This document shows positions 1 to 6,024 of a DNA stretch of 8,763 nucleotides, in pieces. The position numbers and the translations under genes are program-made. Position 1 is the stretch's first letter, and every line of letters begins with the position of its first letter. This DNA is from Verrucomicrobiota bacterium (GTDB taxonomy: Bacteria > Verrucomicrobiota > Verrucomicrobiia > Opitutales > Opitutaceae): positions 1-8,763 of the forward strand of contig JAEYQF010000233.1 of assembly GCA_023410155.1 (NCBI GenBank). Direction: 5' to 3'. The notes under the pieces were generated by a model. It did no database searches, was not told where the DNA came from, and saw only the letters and a program-made list of their open reading frames with translations.

Positions 1-16
1 CCTCCGCCCGCGTTGC

Positions 17-625
17 TTATGCACCGGACGTTCGCCGGACCGTTAGAGAATGATAACTCTCCGCGCGGGCCTGAAACACCGTCTCCTGCTCAAACGGCCA
101 GGGCTCTTCCGCCAACTCCCAGCGCGGATGCTCCAGGAAACTGGCCCGAGCGTCGTCGAAATACGGCAGGAAATCCGTCCGAAAATGCACCCGCACGGCC
201 GGATCGCACCGCTCTGCGAGCGCCGTTAGAAACGAGCTCTGAATAATCCGGTGTTTATGATGCCGTTTCTTCGGCCAAGGGTCCGGGAAGAGGATAAACA
301 GCCGTTCAATGGAGACGTGACGAGGCAGGGTGCGGAGGAACAATCGCGCTTCCGCATGGATAAAGTGCAGGTTCGGCAGCTTCGCGCGCTCGCGTTTGCG
401 CATCGCGCGATCAATGCGCTCGCCCACGATGTCGATTCCCACGCAGACCTTGTCCGGGTGCGCAGCGGCATAGGCGGTAAGAAAATGCCCATGCCCGCAG
501 CCAAGTTCCCAAACGAAGCCTTGGGGTGCCTCGCCCGGGAAAATGGACGCGAGGCGTCGCGATACGTCTTCCGTGCGCTCCTCCACGAGCGCGTGATAGG
601 CAGCGGTCCTCGCAGCGTTTTCCAT
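17..625 (-). CDS. trmB: tRNA (guanine-N7-)-methyltransferase TrmB
   Basis: Class I SAM-dependent methyltransferase that makes m7G at position 46 of the variable loop of tRNAs, acting in the cytoplasm. The 202-residue protein has the SAM-binding motif I ELGCGHGHF at residues 40-48, the acidic motif II GIDI at 63-66, and the TrmB family signature FPDPWPKKRHHKHR at 113-126, which includes the expected catalytic Asp114. It also has the T150-D151 pair and a C-terminal ETVF segment at 181-184 that corresponds to the family's substrate-binding end. The start is the ATG whose A is also the last base of the mnmG stop (TGATG), with an AAAGGAAAGG purine tract just upstream. It is the last gene seen in the mnmE-mnmG-trmB operon and is probably translationally coupled to mnmG. 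The length is slightly below the E. coli protein (about 239 aa), mainly at the N-terminus, which is common in the family. The identification is firm from motifs; the operon assignment is inferred from spacing. Confidence 0.95.
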   Translation of the reverse strand: MENAARTAAYHALVEERTEDVSRRLASIFPGEAPQGFVWELGCGHGHFLTAYAAAHPDKVCVGIDIVGERIDRAMRKRERAKLPNLHFIHAEARLFLRTLPRHVSIERLFILFPDPWPKKRHHKHRIIQSSFLTALAERCDPAVRVHFRTDFLPYFDDARASFLEHPRWELAEEPWPFEQETVFQARAESYHSLTVRRTSGA

Positions 626-2505
626 CAGGACCTTTCCTTTCGCTCCCCTGCCCTCTGCGCCTCTATATGGACCATTAAGATGCTGATATCTGCTGGGTTA
701 ACCCCACTGATGCGACTTGCCTGACCGAGGCTATGCGGTCTCGTCTCACTTAGCTTCAGCGCACTTTCCTTCCTAAGACCTTTGATCGCCAGGAAGTCCA
801 CCCCGGCCGGGATCTTGATCTTCTCAATCTCAGTGAGTTTCGCGATGTGCCGCTCCTCGCGTTCCAAGTAACCACGATAAGCCACACGGTATATAACCTC
901 CTGTTTAACAGGCACTTCTAAGCTCGTGAACTCTTGCGGGAGAATCTCGGTTCCCGCCCCCCGCCGAACATGGTCCGCGAGCGAACCTCCAGCGATGCGC
1001 GTTGACTCGAGCTTCTCAATCCAACTCCGAATCGAGTTCCTCTTGCTCTCGATCCTCGCGATCCGCTCCCCCGTTAGCAACCCGTGGGACTTTGCATGCG
1101 GGAGCAACCGCAGCTCCGCGCTCCCATGGTTGAACAGCAATCGATGTTCGGCCCGACTGGTGAACATTCGATACGGCTCCCGCGTGCCCTTGGTAACCAG
1201 ATCGTCGATCAGCACGCCGATATACGCCTCCTGCCGCGTGATGATCATCGGGGCCGCTCCCCTCACCTTGTTCACGGCATTCACGCCTGCGACCAAACCC
1301 TGAGCCGCCGCCTCTTCATAACCGGAAGTGCCGTTGATCTGACCCGCGAAAAACAGATTTTCCACCTTCTTCGACTCGAGCGATGCCATCAACTGCGTAG
1401 GCGGCGCGAAGTCATACTCCACCGCATACGCTGGTCTCAATAGCACAGCTTCCTCGAGGCCTGGCACACTGTGAACCATCTCCAGCTGGACGTCGAACGG
1501 GAGACTTGTTGACAAGCCATTCACATAAAACTCGTTCGTCGCCCTACCCTCCGGCTCGAGGAAAAGCAGGTGCCGCGGCTTGTCCGCGAAGCGCACAAAT
1601 TTGTCCTCGATACTTGGGCAATACCTTGGTCCCACGCCTTCTATCTCACCGCTATACATCGCGGATTTGTGGAGGTTCTCCCGAACCAGCTCCGCAGTCC
1701 GTTCAGTTGTGTGGGTCATCCAGCACGAAACTTGTTCACAACCCGGCCGCCACCCTGCGCGAGTCTCGCCGGTGTGTTCCACGTGGAACAACTCGCCATC
1801 ACCCCGAGTGTCGTGGAACGCGAAGAAAGTGGGCTCCACGTCGCCTTTCTGCTCCTGCATTCTCGAGAAGTTGATGCTTCGGCCCAGAAGCCGAGGCGGC
1901 GTGCCGGTCTTCAGCCGCTGCAGCTCGATACCGGCTTCCACAAAGCTCGCCGAAAGTGTTTTGGCGCTAAAGTCACCCAATCGGCCGCCCTCGTTCTTAT
2001 TCTGGCCGATATGCATGAGGCCGCGCAGAAACGTGCCCGTGGTGACCACGACGGTTTGCCCACGAAACTCGACATCCAAATTGGTCCGACAGCCGACTAC
2101 ACGACCGCTCTTGAACACCAGACCAGTCACCGTTGCCTGGAAAATCTGCAGATTGGGCTGGAGCTCCAACGTGTGCTTCAGGCGAAACTGATACGCCTTC
2201 TTATCACATTGCGCCCGCGGAGACTGAACTGCCGCGCCACGAGATTCGTTCAGCAGGCGAAACTGAATGCCCGTGACATCCGTGTTGATCGCCATTTCAC
2301 CGCCCAGAGCGTCAATCTCACGCACCATCTGGCCTTTGGCCTGACCACCGATGGCCGGATTGCAGCTCATCTGGGCAATCGTGTCGATATTACCCGTGAG
2401 GAGCAGGGTAGAGGCGCCCATGCGTGCCGCCGCCAAAGCCGCCTCCACGCCCGCATGGCCTGCGCCGCACACAATCACCTCGAACGTCTTCTCGCTATAG
2501 ATCAT
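625..2505 (-). CDS. mnmG: tRNA uridine-5-carboxymethylaminomethyl modification enzyme MnmG (GidA)
   Basis: FAD-dependent subunit of the MnmE-MnmG complex, which installs the carboxymethylaminomethyl/aminomethyl group at C5 of wobble uridine 34 in certain tRNAs. The 626-residue protein begins with the dinucleotide-binding motif GAGHAG at 14-19. It carries the two family signatures: GPRYCPSIEDK at 292-302, with the conserved catalytic Cys296, and AGQINGTSGYEEAAAQG at 387-403. Length is normal (E. coli 629 aa). Residues about 228-258 (between FAF and CWMTHT) are roughly 20 residues longer than the matching E. coli segment as I recall it; this stretch includes LFHVEH, encoded by a parS-like palindrome. 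The start is the ATG 33 nt after the mnmE stop, giving the expected N-terminus a few residues before the FAD motif. No convincing Shine-Dalgarno is seen. The TGA stop overlaps the trmB ATG by one base. The assignment is secure. Confidence 0.98.
   Translation of the reverse strand: MIYSEKTFEVIVCGAGHAGVEAALAAARMGASTLLLTGNIDTIAQMSCNPAIGGQAKGQMVREIDALGGEMAINTDVTGIQFRLLNESRGAAVQSPRAQCDKKAYQFRLKHTLELQPNLQIFQATVTGLVFKSGRVVGCRTNLDVEFRGQTVVVTTGTFLRGLMHIGQNKNEGGRLGDFSAKTLSASFVEAGIELQRLKTGTPPRLLGRSINFSRMQEQKGDVEPTFFAFHDTRGDGELFHVEHTGETRAGWRPGCEQVSCWMTHTTERTAELVRENLHKSAMYSGEIEGVGPRYCPSIEDKFVRFADKPRHLLFLEPEGRATNEFYVNGLSTSLPFDVQLEMVHSVPGLEEAVLLRPAYAVEYDFAPPTQLMASLESKKVENLFFAGQINGTSGYEEAAAQGLVAGVNAVNKVRGAAPMIITRQEAYIGVLIDDLVTKGTREPYRMFTSRAEHRLLFNHGSAELRLLPHAKSHGLLTGERIARIESKRNSIRSWIEKLESTRIAGGSLADHVRRGAGTEILPQEFTSLEVPVKQEVIYRVAYRGYLEREERHIAKLTEIEKIKIPAGVDFLAIKGLRKESALKLSETRPHSLGQASRISGVNPADISILMVHIEAQRAGERKERS
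631..640 (-). promoter_or_regulatory. Ribosome binding site of trmB
   Basis: On the minus strand the tract reads AAAGGAAAGG and ends 5 nt before the trmB ATG. It lies inside the 3' end of mnmG, so ribosomes finishing mnmG at the overlapping TGATG can restart here. It supports the chosen trmB start. mnmG and mnmE lack a tract this clear. Confidence 0.6.
1775..1790. promoter_or_regulatory. parS-like ParB-binding palindrome inside mnmG
   Basis: The sequence TGTTCCACGTGGAACA is a perfect 16-bp palindrome. It has the form of the chromosomal parS consensus (TGTTNCACGTGAAACA in Bacillus; TGTTCCACGTGGAACA-type in pseudomonads), which ParB binds to load the ParABS partition apparatus and SMC. In the mnmG frame it covers codons 239-244 (Leu-Phe-His-Val-Glu-His). 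An exact 16-bp match is expected about 2 in a million times in a random sequence of this length. The parAB genes are not in the window. The match is directly visible; the function is inferred. Confidence 0.85.
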
Positions 2506-2538
2506 CGCACCAAGACGGGCAGGGGAGAGGAACTGCTC

Positions 2539-3894
2539 TCACTTGCCGATACAAAAAGTAGCGAACAGCGCATCCAACATCCGCTCGTTATCCACCCGCC
2601 CGGAAATCTCCCCAAACGCCTCAAGCGCTGCCCGCAAGTCGCTCGCCAGCAGCTCCACGGCTCCCCGCTCGGTGATCTTTCGAAAAGCCTGCGCCAACGC
2701 CTCCTTCGCCCGCTCCAACGCATGCGCATGTCGTGCACTCACGATCACAAGTTCCTCATTCCCCACCACTTGAAACGATTTCGCGCGCCGCTCGATCGCC
2801 TGCGTAAGCTCCTCGATTCCTGCAGCTTGCAACGCTGAGACCCATACGGTCTCGAAACCCTCCAGCCTACCCGAACAAGCAAACCGCCGCGGCAGATCTG
2901 CCTTGTTGGCCAGGACCAGAGTCTTCTCCGGCGTGAGCCGGCCAGCGACCAAATCGGGCAGGGGAGCGACCGCTTGTGAGCCGTCCACCACCAGCAGCAC
3001 AAGGTCCGCTTCACCCAAACGCTCCAGCGTTTTCTCCATGCCGCGCCGCTCCAGTTCTGTCGGCGCAGGGTTCAAGCCCGCCGTGTCGATCAGCCGCACA
3101 CCATGGGTGCCGACTACGATCTGCTCCTCAATAAAGTCCCTAGTCGTTCCCGCTTCAGGACTTACGAGTGCGCGATCGCGTCCCAGCAAGCAGTTGAGCA
3201 AACTGCTCTTACCCACGTTGGGCGCACCGATCAGCACGGTCTTCATGCCCTCACGCAGGATTGCTCCATAGTGACTCGTCGCGAGAAGTCGGGCTGTCCT
3301 CCGCTGCAGACCTGCCACGCCGTTCCGCAAAATCTCCACATCCTCCGGAGGCAAATCTTCCTCCGGGAAATCGATATACGCCTCCACGCGTGCGAGAACA
3401 CCCAACAGTTCGCCGATCGCGGCCTCCATCTCTCGTCCCAGCGCACCCGCGAGCTGCCGATTCGCCGCTTCCAACGCCCGATCGCTCCGCGCGTGGATCA
3501 AATCCATCACCGCCTCGGCCTGCGTAAGATCCATCCGCCCATTGAGAAACGCCCGCTGCGTGAATTCACCCGGCCCCGCCGCGCGGCAACCCCGCGCATA
3601 CAGGTCCTCGAGAATCCGCTGCGCGATGAAGGGGTTGCCGTGACACGAGATCTCCAACGTGTCCTCGCCCGAATACGACTTCGGTCCGGCGAAAAACGTG
3701 AACAACACATCGTCCACCACCGCGCCGTGACGATCGCGATAGTCCGCCCGCGACACCTGCCGGGGTGGGGGAGTGCGCCCGAACAATTCGCCAATTAGCC
3801 GCTGCGTATCCGCCCCGCTGATACGCAACACCGCCAGCGCGGCGGTGCCCACCGACGTGGCGAGAGCGGCGATCGTATCGGAGTGCGCGGACAT
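2539..3894 (-). CDS. mnmE: tRNA uridine-5-carboxymethylaminomethyl modification GTPase MnmE (TrmE)
   Basis: Potassium-activated GTPase that pairs with MnmG to modify wobble uridine 34. The 451-residue protein (E. coli 454) has the N-terminal tetrahydrofolate-binding domain, starting SDTIAALATSVGTAALAVLR and including GPGEFTQRAFLNGRMDL at about 107-123. A helical domain is interrupted by a Ras-like G domain: P-loop GAPNVGKS at 223-230 with the K+-coordinating Asn at 226, switch I TTRDF at 250-254, DTAG at 270-273 and NKAD at 330-333. The C-terminus is CIGK with the invariant cysteine. I chose the ATG at 3894 because it gives the normal family start (MSAHSDTI, compare MSDNDTI in E. coli). A TTG at 3907-3909 would add only five residues. 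No clear Shine-Dalgarno precedes either. It is first in the operon, 33 nt upstream of mnmG, and divergent from pdxH. Confidence 0.97.
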   Translation of the reverse strand: MSAHSDTIAALATSVGTAALAVLRISGADTQRLIGELFGRTPPPRQVSRADYRDRHGAVVDDVLFTFFAGPKSYSGEDTLEISCHGNPFIAQRILEDLYARGCRAAGPGEFTQRAFLNGRMDLTQAEAVMDLIHARSDRALEAANRQLAGALGREMEAAIGELLGVLARVEAYIDFPEEDLPPEDVEILRNGVAGLQRRTARLLATSHYGAILREGMKTVLIGAPNVGKSSLLNCLLGRDRALVSPEAGTTRDFIEEQIVVGTHGVRLIDTAGLNPAPTELERRGMEKTLERLGEADLVLLVVDGSQAVAPLPDLVAGRLTPEKTLVLANKADLPRRFACSGRLEGFETVWVSALQAAGIEELTQAIERRAKSFQVVGNEELVIVSARHAHALERAKEALAQAFRKITERGAVELLASDLRAALEAFGEISGRVDNERMLDALFATFCIGK

Positions 3895-4019
3895 GGTCGT
3901 CGAAGCCAACAGGCCGCTCCGCCGAGGCCAAGCGCTTTTCCCGCGCCCCCGCCAATCCGCGCACAGGTTTTGCCAAACACAGGGGAGCCTGCCTCCGTTT
4001 CCTCGGCGATGATGGCCCG
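3895..4019. promoter_or_regulatory. Divergent intergenic region between mnmE and pdxH
   Basis: These 125 bp separate the two divergently transcribed starts and so should contain the promoters of the mnmE-mnmG-trmB operon and of pdxH. I find no convincing -35/-10 pair on either strand and no strong operator palindrome. The only AT-richer patch is GTTTTGCCAAAC near 3967-3978, a small inverted repeat (GTTT/AAAC). Promoter function is inferred purely from gene orientation. Confidence 0.4.
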
Positions 4020-4601
4020 ATGACCGCGACCGATCCGATTTCCCTTTTCAGCCAATGGTTCGCCGCCGCGCGCACCGAGGAACTCGATGATCCCACCGCC
4101 ATGGCTCTCGCCACCGCCGATGCCAGCGGCCGTCCCTCCGTGCGCATGGTGTTGCTCAAGGACTTTGATGAACGCGGCTTCGTTTTCTACACCAACCTCG
4201 AAAGCCCCAAGGCCCGCCAACTCGCCGCCAATCCGCGCGCCGCGCTCTGCTTCCATTGGGCGAAACTCGAACGCCAGGTCCGCATCGATGGCGCCGTCGT
4301 GCCCGTCTCCGACGAAGAAGCCGACACCTATTTCGCCTCCCGTCCGCGCCTCAGCCAACTCGGCGCCTGGGCCTCACGCCAATCGCAGCCGATGAGCAGC
4401 CGCTTCGAACTGGAGCAAGCGGTTGCCGCCGTCGGCCTCCGCTACGCGATGGGCTCCGTCCCGCGTCCGCCGCACTGGTCTGGATTTCGCGTGGTGCCCG
4501 ACGAAGTCGAGTTCTGGCACCAACGCCCCTTTCGCCACCACGACCGCCAGCGCTTCACCCGCGACAACGGCCAGTGGAAGCACTCGTGGCTCTTTCCTTG
4601 A
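4020..4601 (+). CDS. pdxH: Pyridoxamine/pyridoxine 5'-phosphate oxidase PdxH
   Basis: FMN-dependent oxidase that converts pyridoxamine or pyridoxine 5'-phosphate to pyridoxal 5'-phosphate with O2, in vitamin B6 synthesis and salvage; cytoplasmic homodimer. The 193-residue protein shows the FMN-binding RMVLLK (42-47) and FYTNLESPKARQL (56-68) segments, SRPRLSQLGAWAS (107-119), and the C-terminal signature VPRPPHWSGFRVVPDEVEFW (147-166) followed by RPFRHHDR. The E. coli PLP/FMN contacts Lys72, Tyr129, Arg133, Ser137, Arg197 and His199 map to Lys47, Tyr104, Arg108, Ser112, Arg172 and His174. The offset is a constant 25, so the core has no net indels and only the flexible N-terminus is shorter. 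The start is the first ATG in frame and lacks a strong ribosome binding site. The gene stands alone on the plus strand between two minus-strand operons. The identification is firm. Confidence 0.96.
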   Translation: MTATDPISLFSQWFAAARTEELDDPTAMALATADASGRPSVRMVLLKDFDERGFVFYTNLESPKARQLAANPRAALCFHWAKLERQVRIDGAVVPVSDEEADTYFASRPRLSQLGAWASRQSQPMSSRFELEQAVAAVGLRYAMGSVPRPPHWSGFRVVPDEVEFWHQRPFRHHDRQRFTRDNGQWKHSWLFP

Positions 4602-4636
4602 AGCCAAACCTAGTTGCACAGGCAATGGAGCACGCC

Positions 4637-4678
4637 CGAGAGCACAGAGCGACATGCTGTGACCTCCGCGTGCTCTCG
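4637..4678. repeat. 9-bp perfect inverted repeat downstream of pdxH
   Basis: CGAGAGCAC (4637-4645) is matched by GTGCTCTCG (4670-4678) across a 24-nt spacer. Part of the left arm can instead pair locally as CACAG/CTGTG (4643-4647 with 4657-4661), so two alternative folds are possible. It begins 35 nt after the pdxH stop. There is no T-tract, so it is not a classical terminator; it may protect or end the pdxH mRNA. Confidence 0.5.
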
Positions 4679-4720
4679 CTGTAGGATAAACGGGTCTGAT
4701 TCGTGCCAAGGTCCGCACCC

Positions 4721-4745
4721 GGTCGAGCCAGAGTCTGGCTCGACC
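4721..4745. terminator. Strong hairpin between convergent genes, probable bidirectional terminator
   Basis: GGTCGAGCCAGA (4721-4732) and TCTGGCTCGACC (4734-4745) are perfect 12-base reverse complements around a single central G, giving a GC-rich stem with a tiny loop. It lies 13 nt beyond the adaptor-gene stop (minus strand) and about 120 nt past pdxH (plus strand), where the two transcripts would collide. No run of T follows on either strand, so it may act as a transcript-end stabiliser or with Rho rather than as a textbook intrinsic terminator. The palindrome is directly visible; the role is inferred. Confidence 0.6.
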
Positions 4746-4758
4746 CGCGCCCTAATCC

Positions 4759-6009
4759 TCATCGAGTCGAGACCGTGATCGGCTTCACCCGGGCGCCGTC
4801 GCGCACCTGGTCGCCGGGATACACGATCACGCGCTCGCCTTCGCTCAACCCGCCGAGCACCTCCGTCTGCAAACCATTCGAGCGCCCCACGGAAATCGTT
4901 TTCAGCCGCGCCCGTCCGCCCTCGAGCACAAAGGTCTGCCATTCGCCTCCCCGCTGAAACAGAGCGCCCGCCGGCACCTGTAGCACGTCGCTGCCTTCCC
5001 ACGTCACGATGCGCCCCTCCACACGGAAGTTGTCGCCGAGCGTCGCCCGCTTTTCCACCGGATCGACGAAATCCACGACCACGTAAACCCGCTGCTCCTC
5101 CACCCCGAGCGCGGAGATCTTCGTGAAAGCCGACGGTTCGACGAGTCGCACGCGCGCTTCAAGCGGGTAGGCACCCCCCCACTGCTCGATCCACACCCGC
5201 GCGCCGGGCCGGATCGCGACCCCATCCCGTGACAGCACTTCGATCCGCGCCTCGAGATCCGTTTCGTCGCCGACCTCCAACAAATCAAAACCCGCCGGCA
5301 CCACGCGCGCGCTCTCCTGATAAACGCGGAGGATTTTTCCGTTCACCGGCGACGTGATCACCAGTGGCTCCACATTCGCCGCCGATCCACCTGCGCCACG
5401 CGTAACCACCGCGCGCGCCTGCTCGAGCTCGAATTCCGCCACACGCAACGCAAACTCCGCTGCGCGTTCCTCCTGTTGTCCTGCCACCGCGCGCATTTGC
5501 GCCGACTCCAGCTCCTGCGGCGAAAGCACTTCGCGCGAGAAAAGTTTCTGCGCTCGTTCGTAGTCTGCGGTCGCGAGTCTCGCCGCGGCCGCTGCCCGTT
5601 GGCGTTGCGCGAGCGCGGCTTCGCGCGCCGCCTCGGCCCCGCGCACGCGTGCCTCCGCTTGCGCGAGTGTGCGTGTATCCAAAAAGTCAGCACCGCTCGT
5701 CTCGAGCACCGCCAGCGGAGTTTCGCCCGCGCGCGCCGCCGCCCCGGCTTTCCAGTCGATGCGACGCAACTGCCCTGAAACGGGCGCCGAGATCACATAG
5801 CGATTGCGCACACGCGTCATGCCTTCCTCGCTCACGCTCACGACCAGTTCGCCGCGCGACACCACCGCGGTCTCCACCGGAAGCGGCTTCGGCCACAAGC
5901 CGAGCACGATCAACCCGACCAGCGCGATGGCGCCGAACCAGATCCAGCGGCGCGGGCGACCGCGCGCCTCAGTCTTGGGGGCAGGGGAGGAGGAGGACGT
6001 TGCACTCAT
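4759..6009 (-). CDS. Periplasmic adaptor (membrane fusion protein), HlyD/MacA family
   Basis: Membrane-anchored periplasmic adaptor that would link the inner-membrane ABC transporter encoded upstream to an outer-membrane channel. The 416-residue protein has a short cytoplasmic tail rich in Ser and Arg, one membrane segment at about 22-39, and two half-lipoyl motifs: YVISAPVSGQL at 71-81 and VITSPVNGKIL at 217-227. Between these lies a long Ala/Glu/Arg-rich region (about 112-200) typical of the alpha-helical hairpin coiled coil. The beta-barrel and membrane-proximal domains follow (about 240-410), including LQVPAGALFQRGGEWQTFVL at 343-362. There is no lipoprotein signal. The start is the ATG 15 nt after the permease stop. 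No Shine-Dalgarno is seen (the upstream tract is pyrimidine-rich), so translation may depend on coupling to the permease. It is the last gene of the operon. The family is clear; the substrate is unknown, so I give no gene name. Confidence 0.9.
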   Translation of the reverse strand: MSATSSSSPAPKTEARGRPRRWIWFGAIALVGLIVLGLWPKPLPVETAVVSRGELVVSVSEEGMTRVRNRYVISAPVSGQLRRIDWKAGAAARAGETPLAVLETSGADFLDTRTLAQAEARVRGAEAAREAALAQRQRAAAAARLATADYERAQKLFSREVLSPQELESAQMRAVAGQQEERAAEFALRVAEFELEQARAVVTRGAGGSAANVEPLVITSPVNGKILRVYQESARVVPAGFDLLEVGDETDLEARIEVLSRDGVAIRPGARVWIEQWGGAYPLEARVRLVEPSAFTKISALGVEEQRVYVVVDFVDPVEKRATLGDNFRVEGRIVTWEGSDVLQVPAGALFQRGGEWQTFVLEGGRARLKTISVGRSNGLQTEVLGGLSEGERVIVYPGDQVRDGARVKPITVSTR

Positions 6010-6024
6010 GGAGAGAAGGAAGAA

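Noticed and set aside
1813..1819. Possible second parS half-site (GTGGAAC) about 25 bp from the palindrome.
   Set aside because: Only the right half matches; the left half is unrelated, so it is probably chance.
1570..2838. Long plus-strand open frame (422 codons) opposite mnmG and the end of mnmE.
   Set aside because: It is antisense to two confidently identified genes and crosses their boundary. Its translation is rich in Arg, His and Leu with no recognisable domain, as expected for a shadow frame in GC-rich DNA.
3795..4358. Minus-strand 187-codon frame overlapping the mnmE start, the divergent gap and the 5' half of pdxH.
   Set aside because: Gly/Ala/Glu-rich antisense of pdxH without motifs. 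It would span the whole divergent promoter region.
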